A stretch of DNA of 64,000 nt. It comes from Thalassospira australica. Lineage in GTDB: Bacteria; Pseudomonadota; Alphaproteobacteria; Rhodospirillales; Thalassospiraceae. This document shows, one piece after another, positions 50,723 through 60,915 of the stretch. Under the pieces are notes generated by a model. It was not told the origin of the DNA, did not search any database, and saw only the letters and a list, made by a program, of their open reading frames with translations. The position numbers were made by a program, and so were the translations under genes. The stretch lies in the NCBI RefSeq assembly GCF_000763295.1, contig NZ_JRJE01000002.1, positions 1 to 64,000 of the forward strand. The letters are read 5' to 3'. Every line of letters begins with the position of its first letter. The stretch's first letter is position 1.

Positions 50723-51616
50723 TTAACGGCCACGCTCAACCACAAAACGCGCCACCGCACGAAGTGGTTCGGCTTCATCGTCAAAGCAATTCAGGTGATT
50801 GATCGCCTGATCGCACAGCATGCTGGCCTGATCGCGGGCCTGATCAAGGCCGAGCAACTTCACAAAGGTGGATTTTTCCTGATCAACATCCTTGCCAGCC
50901 GTCTTGCCCAGTTCTTCCGAACTTGCCTCGACATCCAGAAGGTCATCCTTGATCTGGAACGCCAACCCCATGTCATGGGCGTATGAACGCAATGCCATCC
51001 GAATACTTTTTGGTGCCTTGCCAAGAATGGCCCCGGCTTCACAGGCAAAGGCAAACATCCGCCCGGTTTTAAGCAAGTGCAGGTGAGTGACTTGCGCCTG
51101 ATCAAAGGATTGCCCTTCCCCGGCCAGATCGATCATCTGACCACCTACCATGCCATGTGGTCCTGCCGCACGCGCAAGGGCACGCACAAGATCGGTGCAG
51201 ACACGCGGATCGGGATGGGTATCCTCATCGGCCAGCACTTCAAACGCCTGGGTCAGCAACGCGTCCCCGGCCAGAATTGCTGTCGCCTCGTCAAACTGCT
51301 TGTGGCAGCTTGGCTTGCCACGCCTAAGATCATCATCATCCATCGCAGGCAAGTCATCATGGATCAGCGAATAACTGTGGACCATTTCGACCGCCGCTGC
51401 CACGCGCAGGGCAGACCGGCGTGATACCTTGAACAACCCGGCAGAACTTATCACCAGAAACGGGCGCAGGCGTTTGCCATCGCCCAGCGTCGAATAGCGC
51501 ATCGCCTGATACAGGCGTTGTTCAATCTGGCCATTGGCACGGGGCAAAATCCCGTCAAGCGTCTCGCCCAGATCAGCAGACGCCGCACTTAGTCCGGCAA
51601 GCAAGTCGTAACTCAC
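50723..51616 (-). CDS. ispA: Farnesyl diphosphate synthase
   Basis: A 297-residue trans-prenyltransferase. The first Asp-rich motif is HDDLPAMDDDDLRRG near residues 86-100, the second FQIKDDLLDVEAS near 225. Also seen: KRLRPFLV and GMVGGQMIDLAGEG. Short-chain type, condensing IPP with DMAPP and GPP to farnesyl diphosphate for undecaprenyl, quinone and hopanoid chains. The gene lies 27 bp after xseB, and dxs follows some 3 kb on; the order xseB-ispA-dxs is usual. Confidence 0.95.
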   Translation of the reverse strand: MSYDLLAGLSAASADLGETLDGILPRANGQIEQRLYQAMRYSTLGDGKRLRPFLVISSAGLFKVSRRSALRVAAAVEMVHSYSLIHDDLPAMDDDDLRRGKPSCHKQFDEATAILAGDALLTQAFEVLADEDTHPDPRVCTDLVRALARAAGPHGMVGGQMIDLAGEGQSFDQAQVTHLHLLKTGRMFAFACEAGAILGKAPKSIRMALRSYAHDMGLAFQIKDDLLDVEASSEELGKTAGKDVDQEKSTFVKLLGLDQARDQASMLCDQAINHLNCFDDEAEPLRAVARFVVERGR

Positions 51617-51643
51617 GACGGTCTCCGATTATTCAATATCTGG

Positions 51644-51907
51644 TTATTCGATGTCGGTAGGGGTTGCCGACGGGCGGCCATCCGCATTCAGGGTGATTTT
51701 CTCGATGCGCTCTTCGGCAGTGCGCAGCTTGTCCGCACAATGGCGTTTCAATGCCGCACCGCGTTCGTATGACGCAATGGCATCATCAAGTCCAACCTGC
51801 CCCTGTTCGAGTTGGCGCACAAGGGTTTCAAGCTGCCCAAGCGCCTCTTCAAAACTCAGTTTCGCGATATCTTCGGGAATGGCGGGAGATGCACTAGCCT
51901 CGGACAT
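51644..51907 (-). CDS. xseB: Exodeoxyribonuclease VII small subunit
   Basis: An 87-residue helical protein, normal size. The family core is LSFEEALGQLETLVRQLEQGQVGLDDAIASYERG, given here only as landmarks: E-x-L-x-x-L around residues 22-30 and the GQVGLDDAI turn at 40-48. Several copies of XseB bind the XseA subunit to form a nuclease degrading single-stranded DNA. It precedes ispA by 27 bp in a conserved operon. Confidence 0.95.
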   Translation of the reverse strand: MSEASASPAIPEDIAKLSFEEALGQLETLVRQLEQGQVGLDDAIASYERGAALKRHCADKLRTAEERIEKITLNADGRPSATPTDIE

Positions 51908-52016
51908 GTAAGCTCCATTTCGTTGATCGGCGCGGAGTTTACGCCCAAGTTCTGATCAGGGCAACCGGACAGAATGCAATTTCGCCTGCCTCAGAGCCTG
52001 TTTTTGTCTGTCGCCA

Positions 52017-52955
52017 TCAGGGGGCAATATCCCCCATCAGGGCACGAACATGCTGCACGGCACTGCTGGCAAGGGATGGCAGATCATATCCCCCCTCAAG
52101 CAAAGACACCACACGCCCCCCACAGTGCTGATCGGCAAGTGCCATCAATTGCTGCGTCATCCAGACATAATCATCCGTTTCAAAGCACAAGCCCGCCAGG
52201 GGGTCGTTTTTATGGGCATCAAATCCGGCCGAAATAATGAGAAGTTCTGGCTCAAAAGCCGCGATTCCCGGCAGAACCGTTGAATTGAACGCTTCGCGCA
52301 ACGCCACCGTCCCGGAGCCCGCGGCAAGACCGACATTAAGGATATTGTTCGCGCACCCGCGCTCCGTCTCCGCCCCTGTGCCCGGATAAAGTGGCCATTG
52401 GTGGGTCGAACAATAAAAAAGATCCGGTTCATTATAAAACAGATCCTGCGTCCCATTGCCGTGATGGACATCGAAATCCATCACCGCGACGCGCTTGATC
52501 CCGTATTTCCGGCGCGCATGGTGGGCGGCAATCGCTGCGTTGTTAAACAGGCAAAATCCCATTGCACGATCATATTCGGCATGATGGCCCGGTGGTCTGG
52601 TCGCGACAAAGGCATTACGTTCATGCCCGTCCATTACCGCATCAACGGCAACACACGCCCCGCCCGCAGACCGCAGGGCAGCCTTGCCCGACCCGGACGA
52701 GACATAAGTGTCACCGTCAAGCGCCTCAATCCCGTGATCGGGAATACTTGCCATCACCTTGTCAACATAGGCCGGGTCATGCACCGCCTTGATCAAATCG
52801 AGATCGGCAAGTGGTGCTTCTTCGCGATGCAGGAACATGAATTCCTCGGCCTCGAAAACGCGCTGAATGACGCGCAGGCGGTCCGGGCATTCCGGATGAC
52901 CGGGGCCGGTATCATGATCGATGCAGTCGTGATGGGTCACGAACAAAGTCGCCAT
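52017..52955 (-). CDS. Histone-deacetylase-like (AcuC/AphA family) amidohydrolase
   Basis: A 312-residue zinc amidohydrolase. Active-site features: HPECPDRLRVIQ near residue 20, RPPGHHAE near 120, VMDFDVHHGNGTQD (zinc ligands Asp and His, near 160), SAGFDAHKNDPL near 245 and the transition-state Tyr in LEGGYDL near 290. Class II bacterial deacetylases act on acetyl-lysine or acetyl-polyamines. Start at 52955 (MATLFVTHHDC) fits the family; 12 codons upstream are extra. The gene next to xseB-ispA is a recurrent alphaproteobacterial arrangement. Confidence 0.92.
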   Translation of the reverse strand: MATLFVTHHDCIDHDTGPGHPECPDRLRVIQRVFEAEEFMFLHREEAPLADLDLIKAVHDPAYVDKVMASIPDHGIEALDGDTYVSSGSGKAALRSAGGACVAVDAVMDGHERNAFVATRPPGHHAEYDRAMGFCLFNNAAIAAHHARRKYGIKRVAVMDFDVHHGNGTQDLFYNEPDLFYCSTHQWPLYPGTGAETERGCANNILNVGLAAGSGTVALREAFNSTVLPGIAAFEPELLIISAGFDAHKNDPLAGLCFETDDYVWMTQQLMALADQHCGGRVVSLLEGGYDLPSLASSAVQHVRALMGDIAP

Positions 52956-53416
52956 TTTTCTGGGTCGCCTTCCTGAAGTACCAACATGCAATGGTTCTGA
53001 TCGCGAGATTACGCTTGGCGTTTCCCGCTTGTTTCACATCGTTGGCTTGTTTTTACAGCAATCCACTGTGCCGTTCTTTGTTCTAAATCAGCACATCGGG
53101 CATGTTGGTTGCAAGTTCTTTGGGACGGATAAAACATCTGAACCAAACTTGGCAGGCAATCCGGATTGCTTTCACAGTTTTGCCGTTTTCAGAGTGTTCT
53201 ATAGGGGATACTCATTCGCACAACCAAGCTGGCGTGCGTCTGTGAAAGATGGCTCGCATCAGGCGCGGCCTTTCTTGACAAGGCCGCAACAGGTAACGCG
53301 GGCAACCATAAGCACCATCAGAAACCGTTCTGATATTTGGAAAATGATTCGACAGGAAACCTGATCCTCAGGTAAATCCACGCCAAGAATGAGGTTTTAA
53401 GATATTAAACACTCTC

Positions 53417-53444
53417 TTGACAGAATAGTGATATACTTGAGAAT
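53417..53444 (+). promoter_or_regulatory. Candidate promoter of second ArsR gene
   Basis: Perfect -35 TTGACA (53417-53422), 16-bp spacer, -10 GAGAAT (53439-53444). Transcripts would start at the inverted repeat 53451-53477 and carry a leader of about 170 nt. Confidence 0.4.
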
Positions 53445-53586
53445 AAGGTTAGAGCCAGTCTTCTAATATTTGGCTCTGGCAATGGCTGCAATCACATGGG
53501 AAACAACATGGATGCAGTTTTCGGTTGGTCAGACGTCATCGTCAGATGATATCGGTTGACTGATTGTCGAATTTTCGTTGGGACAA

Positions 53587-53602
53587 TGACCGCTTGCGGT
53601 CA
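53587..53602. promoter_or_regulatory. 16-bp palindrome before second ArsR gene
   Basis: TGACCGCTTGCGGTCA, 7-bp perfect arms, 18 bp upstream of the ATG and just before the AAGGAAG ribosome site. Possible operator or a translational hairpin. Confidence 0.45.
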
Positions 53603-53620
53603 GGCTTATAAGGAAGCCAA

Positions 53621-53938
53621 ATGGAACTTAACCATTTAGAACAAAAGGCCGAACAGGCGAGCACCCTGTTAAAGGCCATGAGCAATCAGAGCAGACTGCT
53701 TATCCTTTGCCAACTGAATGAAGGCGAAAAGTCGGTTGGTGAACTCGAACGTATCGTGGGACTAAGCCAGTCCGCCCTGTCGCAGCATCTTGCACGTCTG
53801 CGTCGTGACAAACTCGTTCAGACGCGTCGTGAAGCACAGACCATCTACTATTCCTTGAATGGTGATGACGCCCTGCGTGTTATTGAAACGCTGTATGGGC
53901 TTTACTGTGACGCCACAAACAAGGCTGCAGCTGCGTAG
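53621..53938 (+). CDS. ArsR-family regulator, BigR/SqrR-like
   Basis: A 105-residue repressor equal in length to the paralogue at 24465-24782 and sharing KSVG-x-LE, QSALSQHLARLRR and the wing AQTIYYSL. C30 (LLILCQL) and C96 (GLYCDA) keep the 66-residue spacing of the SqrR/BigR persulfide-sensing pair. AAGGAAG lies before the start. It is monocistronic with an unusually long leader region and a strong terminator; direct targets are not adjacent. Confidence 0.9.
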   Translation: MELNHLEQKAEQASTLLKAMSNQSRLLILCQLNEGEKSVGELERIVGLSQSALSQHLARLRRDKLVQTRREAQTIYYSLNGDDALRVIETLYGLYCDATNKAAAA

Positions 53939-53960
53939 CCAAGATCAGGGCATGCCCCAT

Positions 53961-53995
53961 AAAAAAAGCCCGCCATTCGTGGCGGGCTTTTTTTG
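53961..53995. terminator. Bidirectional terminator with TTCG tetraloop
   Basis: A-run, AGCCCGCCA-TTCG-TGGCGGGCT, T-run: about 14-bp stem serving the ArsR gene (+) and the convergent eipB-like gene (-). Confidence 0.9.
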
Positions 53996-53999
53996 TACC

Positions 54000-54854
54000 T
54001 TAACCGCACTCGGGCATGGGCAACCTAGTCACTTTATCAAGCGTTCCAAGCACTTCAAACCCGCCATAATCAAACCGCATCCCCTGCGCGACACCGTTCT
54101 CGCCGAAATCAACCGCCATCTCGGTTGACGGGCCGTTTTCCGCAGCCCCAATCGGATAGAACGCCAAATTCATGCGGTGGAAGGTGCTTTGTGCAATCAT
54201 GTCAGGATCATCAGCGGTGTTGTCGGCATCCTTGCGCCCCGAAATCACAACCGCGACCCGGTTGGTTGGGTCATCTCCGCTGCCATCAAAGACAAGATCA
54301 TTGCCAAATTTCTCTCCCGCCTGAGCCCGCCTGAGCAAAACAAGCGAATGCTGGGTCGGAAACATCGCATCAACCGGCAATTCTTCTTCGACCTCAACCG
54401 GAATTTCGTAGGTGACCTTGACCGCATCACTGCCACGCACCGCCTTGCCCGCAACTTCATCGACCTTGGTACCATCCAGGTAATCACGCATGCGGAAACG
54501 ATATTCATCGCCTGCGAAATCTTCCCATTGGGTTATGGAATAGGCCGAATTGATAGGCGTGCCTTCCGATCCCTGCAAGATCATGACCTGCTGCATTTCA
54601 GTTACCCAGCCATCGCACATTTTCTCAAAGCGATAACCAAGCACACCGGACGCATCAACAACCGAGCTGCCCTGCTCTGCGTGGGTGAGTTTGAAATGAT
54701 ACTCGGCCATATGCGGCACAATTGCATCTTCAACATTTGCAACATTGCCCGCCTGCGCAGCACAACCGCCAAGCCCCAAACAAAAGATCAGCGCTCCCTT
54801 AAAGGAACGCTGATGTTGATTTTTTATCTCCGAGACAAATCCAGACAATGTCAC
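54000..54854 (-). CDS. eipB: EipB/DUF1849-family cell-envelope protein
   Basis: A 284-residue exported protein. DUF1849/EipB of Brucella folds as a beta-spiral in the periplasm and supports envelope integrity. Here MAEYHFKLTHA opens the mature part, CDGWVTEMQQ carries the first conserved Cys (about residue 80) and PMPECG at the very end the second, matching the family disulfide. The N-terminal signal reads ALIFCLGLGGCAAQAGN, which could be a lipobox (GLGGC) or a normal signal cleaved after AQA. GTG start overlaps the upstream SPOR gene stop (GTGA), so the pair is translationally coupled. Confidence 0.87.
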   Translation of the reverse strand: MTLSGFVSEIKNQHQRSFKGALIFCLGLGGCAAQAGNVANVEDAIVPHMAEYHFKLTHAEQGSSVVDASGVLGYRFEKMCDGWVTEMQQVMILQGSEGTPINSAYSITQWEDFAGDEYRFRMRDYLDGTKVDEVAGKAVRGSDAVKVTYEIPVEVEEELPVDAMFPTQHSLVLLRRAQAGEKFGNDLVFDGSGDDPTNRVAVVISGRKDADNTADDPDMIAQSTFHRMNLAFYPIGAAENGPSTEMAVDFGENGVAQGMRFDYGGFEVLGTLDKVTRLPMPECG

Positions 54855-55816
54855 TCTCCGGTGGGGCCAACTCCAACAATCCAGGGATTCTTTACCCCCT
54901 TTTTGGCAGCAAGAAGGCGCAAATCATGTGCAAGCTCTGGCGTCAACGGCCCGACGGCAACCCGAAGATAGGGCGTGCCCTTGACCTCGGCACTTAAAAG
55001 ACGCGGCTGATATTCCTGATAAATCCCAAGCGCCTTTTGCGCACGGGCTTCATCGGCAAAGCTTGCCAATACCACATAGTCACCGGGCAGCGGCACGACA
55101 AGGTCATCACCGCTTGGTGTTTTGCCATCGGCTTTTGCTTCAGCCGGGGCTGTGGCCTGCTCGATACCATCGCCCATCGTTGTCGTGTCGACCAATGCGG
55201 CGGTAACGGTTTCCTTGGGGGCTTTTACTTCTGCAAGCGGCGCGTCATTGACATAGCCTGCAACGGCGGCATCGGCTTCGACCTGCGGATCAATCGGGCC
55301 CAAATCGCCCAAGGATAAGGAAACGTCTTCTGGTGCAATCTGTTCACGCGCAGAGGCTACCTCTGTCGGGCGCGAAGATTGCACTGCATCTTCTGAAACC
55401 CTGGTCTTGGCATCCTGTTTTGCAGGCAGTGGCGGCAAATCCGTTGTGACAACAACATTGGATTTCGCGGCACTCTTGCTGGGCTGTGACCAATCTTCCG
55501 CAGGCGCATTCACGGCATAGATTTCCGGGGCTGCTGTGCGGATTTCCTGTTTGATTTCAGGTTCGTTCAAAACAGCAAGGGCAGCGGCCTCTTCGGCCAG
55601 AACGGCTTCTTCGTCCTTGCAGATGTCCTGATCCATTAACGGGCGATGAAGCGCACAATCCTGCGACGCCACGAAGGACACCGCGTGATCGGTGGTGCTT
55701 TTGCCTGTTGAAACATAGCTGATCAAATCCCCGGCCAGTTTGGCGACGGTAAGCTCAATCGGGCCACCACATGCACCAAGCGCCAAAGGTGCCGCTACCA
55801 CTAAAATCTTTCTCAC
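54851..55816 (-). CDS. SPOR-domain lipoprotein
   Basis: A 321-residue envelope lipoprotein. The signal ends LALGAC (Cys about residue 16). A long Ala/Glu/Pro-rich middle (about 75-240) follows a short domain with two Cys (SQDCALHRPLMDQDICKDEE), and the C-terminus is a SPOR domain (about 245-315: GDYVVLASFADEARAQKALG, then TPYLRVAVGPLT), which binds denuded peptidoglycan glycans at division sites. The gene overlaps eipB by 4 bp; together they suggest a cell-wall and envelope unit. Confidence 0.87.
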   Translation of the reverse strand: MRKILVVAAPLALGACGGPIELTVAKLAGDLISYVSTGKSTTDHAVSFVASQDCALHRPLMDQDICKDEEAVLAEEAAALAVLNEPEIKQEIRTAAPEIYAVNAPAEDWSQPSKSAAKSNVVVTTDLPPLPAKQDAKTRVSEDAVQSSRPTEVASAREQIAPEDVSLSLGDLGPIDPQVEADAAVAGYVNDAPLAEVKAPKETVTAALVDTTTMGDGIEQATAPAEAKADGKTPSGDDLVVPLPGDYVVLASFADEARAQKALGIYQEYQPRLLSAEVKGTPYLRVAVGPLTPELAHDLRLLAAKKGVKNPWIVGVGPTGE

Positions 55817-55905
55817 AGGCCATCCCCCGAAGGATCAAATTTATTATGTCTGCCTTATTTTGGCCTGCTGGCAGTTAATATTAGGTAAGCGTCTGAGCCA
55901 AAAGA

Positions 55906-55931
55906 AAACGGCCCGGAAAACCGGGCCGTTT
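55906..55931 (-). terminator. aspS terminator
   Basis: AAACGGCCCGG/CCGGGCCGTTT, 11-bp perfect stem with 4-nt loop; on the minus strand it is followed by TTTTCTTTT. Confidence 0.85.
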
Positions 55932-55969
55932 GTATCGGTCAATGTTTGGGTCCGAAGACCGCAAGCATA

Positions 55970-57757
55970 TCAGTCTTTTTTCGCTTTCGGCGGCATCTGG
56001 ACACGCAGGTGAAGTTCCTTGAGCTGCTTGTCTTCGACGTCCGACGGTGCATTCATCATCAAATCCTGTGCCTGCTGGTTCAGCGGGAAGGCAATGACTT
56101 CGCGAATGTTGGGTTCATCGGCCAGAAGCATGACGATACGGTCAACACCCGGGGCCGAACCACCGTGCGGCGGCGCGCCGAATTTGAACGCGTTGAGCAT
56201 GCCGCCAAACTGTTCTTCGACAACTTCCTTGCCATAACCGGCAATTTCGAACGCACGATACATGATGTCCGGGCGGTGGTTACGAATGGCACCTGATGAC
56301 AGCTCGATACCGTTACAAACGATGTCATACTGCCACGCCTTGATATCAAGCGGGTCCATGTTTTCCAGCGCATCAAGGCCACCTTGCGGCATCGAGAACG
56401 GGTTGTGGCTGAATTCGATCTTGCCGTCGTCGTCTTCCTCGAACATCGGGAAATCAACGATCCAGCAGAACTTGAACATGCCTTCTTCGCGAAGTTCCAG
56501 TTCGTCACATACCTTGTCACGGACCTTACCGGCGAATTTGGCTGCAGCCAGGGCCTTGTCACAGACAAAGAACACCGCATCGCCATCGGCAACACCGGTG
56601 ATTTCCTTGATCTGTGCGATGCGATCGGCATCAAGGTTCTTGGCGATCGGGCCTTTGGCTTCGCCGCCTTCTGCAAAGACGATATACCCAAGACCAGCCG
56701 CACCTTCGTCGCGCGCCCAATTGTTGAGCTTGTCAAAGAAGCTGCGCGGACGGCCCGCAGCACCGGTTGCCGGGATCGCCCGAACAACCGAACCCTTTTC
56801 GATGTTGGATGCAAAGATGCCAAAGCTTGACCCACGGAACGGCTCGGTCACATCGGAAATGATCAGCGGGTTGCGCAGGTCCGGCTTGTCCGAACCATAC
56901 TTCGCCATCGATTCATCGAACGGAATGCGCGGGAACGGATACGGGGTCACATCACGACCACCGCCGAACTCGACAAAGATGTCATGGAGAACCGGCTCGA
57001 TCGCAGCAAACACGTCTTCCTGGGTGGCAAAGGCCATCTCGAAGTCAAGCTGATAGAACTCGCCCGGCGAACGGTCGGCACGCGCATCTTCATCACGGAA
57101 GCACGGTGCGATCTGGAAGTATTTGTCGAAACCCGACACCATCAGAAGCTGCTTGAACTGCTGGGGCGCCTGCGGCAGGGCATAAAACTTGCCCGGATGC
57201 ATGCGCGACGGCACCAGGAAGTCACGCGCGCCTTCCGGCGAACTTGCCGTCAGGATCGGCGTCTGGATTTCAAGGAAGCCCTGCGCGGTCATTTTCTGAC
57301 GCATCGCCGAAATCACCTGCGAACGCAGAACGATGTTCGAATGCACGCTTTCGCGACGCAGATCAAGGTAACGGTGACGCAGGCGAACTTCTTCGCCGTA
57401 TTCGACATCGCCAAACACCGGCATCGGCAGAACTTCGGCCGAAGACTGAACTTCGATGTTCGATGCGTAAACTTCGATCTCGCCGGTCGGCAAGTTAGGG
57501 TTGATGGTTTCAGCCGTACGTTTGACAACCTTGCCATCGACCGTGATCACGCTTTCGGCACGTGCTTTATCAAGTGTTTCGAACAGCGGGCTCGAAATAT
57601 CGATCACGACCTGAGTGATGCCGTAATGGTCGCGCAGATCAACGAACAGAAGGTTGCCGTGGTCACGTTTACGGTGAATCCAGCCAGACAGGCGAACTTC
57701 CGCGTCGGCGTCAGTCGCGCGCAGCGCATTACAATTGTGTGAGCGAAAAGGATGCAT
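55970..57757 (-). CDS. aspS: Aspartyl-tRNA synthetase
   Basis: A 595-residue class II synthetase. The N-terminal OB-fold binds the anticodon ([20 protein letters not shown] near residue 20); motif 2 is [20 protein letters not shown] near 210; a bacterial GAD insertion lies at about 310-410; motif 3 appears as [14 protein letters not shown] near 545. The start MHPFRSHNC at 57757 is the usual one; 54 upstream in-frame codons are not family-like. It charges tRNA-Asp (possibly also tRNA-Asn if Gat amidotransferase is used). Confidence 0.97.
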   Translation of the reverse strand: MHPFRSHNCNALRATDADAEVRLSGWIHRKRDHGNLLFVDLRDHYGITQVVIDISSPLFETLDKARAESVITVDGKVVKRTAETINPNLPTGEIEVYASNIEVQSSAEVLPMPVFGDVEYGEEVRLRHRYLDLRRESVHSNIVLRSQVISAMRQKMTAQGFLEIQTPILTASSPEGARDFLVPSRMHPGKFYALPQAPQQFKQLLMVSGFDKYFQIAPCFRDEDARADRSPGEFYQLDFEMAFATQEDVFAAIEPVLHDIFVEFGGGRDVTPYPFPRIPFDESMAKYGSDKPDLRNPLIISDVTEPFRGSSFGIFASNIEKGSVVRAIPATGAAGRPRSFFDKLNNWARDEGAAGLGYIVFAEGGEAKGPIAKNLDADRIAQIKEITGVADGDAVFFVCDKALAAAKFAGKVRDKVCDELELREEGMFKFCWIVDFPMFEEDDDGKIEFSHNPFSMPQGGLDALENMDPLDIKAWQYDIVCNGIELSSGAIRNHRPDIMYRAFEIAGYGKEVVEEQFGGMLNAFKFGAPPHGGSAPGVDRIVMLLADEPNIREVIAFPLNQQAQDLMMNAPSDVEDKQLKELHLRVQMPPKAKKD

Positions 57758-57984
57758 TGTCATTCCAGGTTGCTTTATATTTTGGGCCGCAAATTTGGCC
57801 GCAAAGGTGCATGCCAGACCCGCGCTGTCAAACAAAAAACGCACCACAGCCCATGCGCCACGGTCATATCCGGGCGTTGATGCGTGATGGGTTTGCTGCC
57901 GTGCGTGCGCGGCGTCCAAAATTTCAGCGGTATAAAACGCTTCCGGGCGCGGTTCGTCAAGTGCCCGTCGCGTCGAAGATCAAA

Positions 57985-58521
57985 TCAGTCTCCGCTGATT
58001 TTCTCGGCCTGCAGATCCTTGACCTTGATAAAATCGATCAGACGTCCGGTTCCCAATGCAATATCGCGCCAATGTTCCACATCAAATTCGAAATGCACCA
58101 GGGCACATGTCGGGTATTTGCGCACCATAGTGTCGCGGGCAGCATCATTGCCACCGGCATAAAGGGCATGCGCAAACATCTCCAGCCCCGGATTGTGACC
58201 AACGATCATGACCTGACTTGCGTCTTCGTAGGTATGATGCAGGTTTTCAAGCAATACCCGATCATTCGCCATATAAAGGTCTTCGTTGTAAATCACGTCT
58301 GCATGGATGGCGAAATCACGCCCCAAAAGACCAAGCGTCTGAACCGCACGGGCCGCCGTTGAACACCAGATAAGGTCGGGAACCAATTCATGCTGACGCA
58401 AATAGCGCCCCATGAAGGGGGCCGCCTTTTCACCGCGACGATTGAGTTCACGGTCATGATCGGCGCGTCCGGGGTCCGCCCAACTGGATTTTGCATGCCG
58501 AAGCAACAGCAACGTCTTCAT
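57985..58521 (-). CDS. sixA: SixA-type phosphohistidine phosphatase
   Basis: A 178-residue histidine-phosphatase-superfamily protein. The catalytic RHA motif is in LLLLRHAKSSW (His about residue 9), followed by DRELNRRGEKAA, the second Arg in WCSTAARAVQT, and the second His in VMIVGHNPGLEMF. SixA removes phosphate from phosphohistidine in phosphorelay or PTS proteins. It is slightly longer than E. coli SixA. Divergent from ppk1. Confidence 0.92.
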   Translation of the reverse strand: MKTLLLLRHAKSSWADPGRADHDRELNRRGEKAAPFMGRYLRQHELVPDLIWCSTAARAVQTLGLLGRDFAIHADVIYNEDLYMANDRVLLENLHHTYEDASQVMIVGHNPGLEMFAHALYAGGNDAARDTMVRKYPTCALVHFEFDVEHWRDIALGTGRLIDFIKVKDLQAEKISGD

Positions 58522-58708
58522 GTCATCGTTTCTCTAGGATCCAACGGTGTTCTTGCATGCCATATCGCGCGCCCGGATACCATCAGAAAAACTGACATAT
58601 AAATTTAAGAAAATTGCACCCACCCAACCAGTTATCCTATACTCCATTTGCAACCGGGAACTGTCGCTTAAATTCAAGGACATTCCCTCAATCCGCAGGA
58701 GGCATAGC

Positions 58709-60856
58709 GTGACACACGCCGCTGCAGTTCAGTCAAGCGCGATCACCATTGATTCGGAAAATCGCTTTATTAACCGCGAGTTATCTTGGCTAGCGTTCAA
58801 CAATCGCGTTCTTGAAGAAGCCCAGAACAAGGGACACCCGCTGCTTGAAAGACTGCGCTTTCTGTCAATCTCGGCCAGCAACCTTGATGAATTCTATATG
58901 GTCCGCGTCGCCGGCCTCGTGGGCCAGCTCCGTGCGGGTATGACCAAGGTCAGTCAGGACGGCATGAGCCCGTCCGAACAATTGCGTGCCATTACCTTTG
59001 ATGCCAACCAGTTGATGCAGGATCAGCAGCGCGTCTGGCGGCAGCTTAGTTCCGAGATGGAAAAACAGGGCATCTCCGTCATCGACCAGTCAGATCTAAC
59101 CCAGACGGATCGCAAATGGCTTGATGGCTATTTCATGCGTGAAATCTTCCCGACCCTGACCCCGCTTGCAATTGATCCGTCCCACCCGTTCCCGTTTATC
59201 CCAAACCTCGGCTTTACGATCGTAATGCAGTTGTTTGACCCTGCGGACGGTCACAACATGCGTGGCCTGATCCCGGTACCGCAAAAAATCGGCCGTTTCC
59301 TGCGCCTGCCCGGCCGAAATGAACGCTATCTTCCGGTCGAACAGGCGATCTTGCTGTATCTTGGCAAGCTGTTCCCGGGCTTTGATATGATCGAACACGG
59401 CTTCTTCCGCGTTATTCGGGACTCGGATGTGGAAATCGAAGAAGAAGCCGAGGATCTGGTCCGCGTTTTCAAAACGGCCCTGAAACGTCGCCGTCGCGGC
59501 AGCATCATCCGCCTTAAAGTCAATGCCGGGATGCCCGAAGATTTGCTCGACTTCGTCATTGATGAACTTGATGTCGCACTTGAAGAAGTCGTCAAGGTCG
59601 ATGGACTGTTGGGCGTTGTCGATGTCAAACAGCTGATCGATTCCGAACTGCATCATGACTTGCTGTTCTCACCCTATGCCGCGCGTTACCCCGAACGGGT
59701 CCGTGACTTTGGTGGCGATTGCTTTGCCGCCATCAGCAAAAAGGATCTGGTGGTTCATCACCCGTTCGAAGATTTCGATGTGGTGGTTCAGTTCTTGCTG
59801 CAAGCCGCGCGCGACCCCGATGTGGTCACCATCAAACAGACCCTTTATCGCACCTCGGAAAACAGCCCGATCGTCAAGGCCCTGATTGCTGCGGCCGAGG
59901 CCGGAAAATCCGTTACCGCCATGGTAGAACTCAAGGCCCGCTTTGACGAAGAAGCCAACCTGCGCTGGGCGGCTGATCTGGAACGTGCCGGCTGTCAGGT
60001 GGTCTATGGCTTCCTGGATTGGAAAACGCATGCCAAGGTGTCGCTGGTGGTCCGCCGTGAAACCCACGGCCTTAAGACCTATACCCATTTCGGGACCGGC
60101 AACTATCACCCGATCACCGCCAAATTCTATACCGACATCTCGTTCTTCTCGTGCGATCCGGCACTGGGCCGTGACGCGGGCAGCATCTTTAATTTCATGA
60201 CCGGATACGCCACCCCACGGTCGCTTGAAAAAATTGCAATTGCCCCACACACCTTACGCCCGACGCTTCTGACCCACATTGATCAGGAAATCGAAAACTG
60301 CAAGGCTGGCAAACCAAGCGGTATCTGGGCCAAGATGAACAGTCTGGTCGATCCAGTGGTGATTGATGCGCTGTATCGCGCAAGTCAGGCGGGGGTAAAT
60401 GTCGAACTGATCGTGCGCGGGATTTGCTGTTTACGTCCCGGGGTTCCGGGGCTTTCGGAAAACATTCGTGTTAAATCGATTGTCGGACGTTTCCTTGAAC
60501 ATTCGCGTATTGTTGTCTTTGCCTGCGGTGCCAAGCTGCCCTCACGCAAGGCCAAGGCATTCATATCGTCTGCAGACTGGATGCCACGCAATTTGAACCG
60601 GCGCGTTGAAACCCTTATTCCGGTTGAAAATCCTACCTGTCAGCGCCAGATTGTCGAACAGATCATGATCGCCAATCTGAAAGATACTGCCCAAGCATGG
60701 TATCTGCTGCCAGACGGGTCTTATGAACGCTGCGAAACCGGTGACAAACCCTTCTCATCGCATAAGTATTTCATGACCAACCCGTCCTTGTCAGGCCGCG
60801 GCAGCGCACTGGATGAAGCAGATCCCAATGTTCCTGTTCTGCAGCTTGATGACTAG
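58709..60856 (+). CDS. ppk1: Polyphosphate kinase 1
   Basis: A 715-residue enzyme making polyphosphate from ATP. The N-terminal helical domain starts [19 protein letters not shown]; the catalytic phospholipase-D-like domains carry the autophosphorylated His in [14 protein letters not shown] (about residue 445) and the second His in [13 protein letters not shown] (about 605). GTG at 58709 is the start: AGGAGG lies 5 bp before it, and the longer in-frame extension is not family-like. Forms a synthesis/breakdown pair with ppx 59 bp downstream. Confidence 0.96.
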   Translation: MTHAAAVQSSAITIDSENRFINRELSWLAFNNRVLEEAQNKGHPLLERLRFLSISASNLDEFYMVRVAGLVGQLRAGMTKVSQDGMSPSEQLRAITFDANQLMQDQQRVWRQLSSEMEKQGISVIDQSDLTQTDRKWLDGYFMREIFPTLTPLAIDPSHPFPFIPNLGFTIVMQLFDPADGHNMRGLIPVPQKIGRFLRLPGRNERYLPVEQAILLYLGKLFPGFDMIEHGFFRVIRDSDVEIEEEAEDLVRVFKTALKRRRRGSIIRLKVNAGMPEDLLDFVIDELDVALEEVVKVDGLLGVVDVKQLIDSELHHDLLFSPYAARYPERVRDFGGDCFAAISKKDLVVHHPFEDFDVVVQFLLQAARDPDVVTIKQTLYRTSENSPIVKALIAAAEAGKSVTAMVELKARFDEEANLRWAADLERAGCQVVYGFLDWKTHAKVSLVVRRETHGLKTYTHFGTGNYHPITAKFYTDISFFSCDPALGRDAGSIFNFMTGYATPRSLEKIAIAPHTLRPTLLTHIDQEIENCKAGKPSGIWAKMNSLVDPVVIDALYRASQAGVNVELIVRGICCLRPGVPGLSENIRVKSIVGRFLEHSRIVVFACGAKLPSRKAKAFISSADWMPRNLNRRVETLIPVENPTCQRQIVEQIMIANLKDTAQAWYLLPDGSYERCETGDKPFSSHKYFMTNPSLSGRGSALDEADPNVPVLQLDD

Positions 60857-60915
60857 ATTTCAGACTCTGACGTGACCAGACCGCACAAAGACGACCAACA
60901 GGTGCCAACAATACT

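Larger units (their letters stand above)
52956..53620. other. Long intergenic region before the second ArsR gene
   Basis: 665 bp without a convincing gene. It has a hairpin GCGGCCTT-N7-AAGGCCGC (53265-53287), a sigma-70-like promoter (53417-53444), a second inverted repeat AGAGCCA/TGGCTCT (53451-53477) right at the predicted transcript start, and a palindrome at 53587-53602. Confidence 0.5.

Noticed and set aside
53029..53364. 111-codon + strand frame in the long intergenic region
   Set aside because: No ribosome site, no recognisable family and a composition unlike neighbouring proteins; treated as chance.
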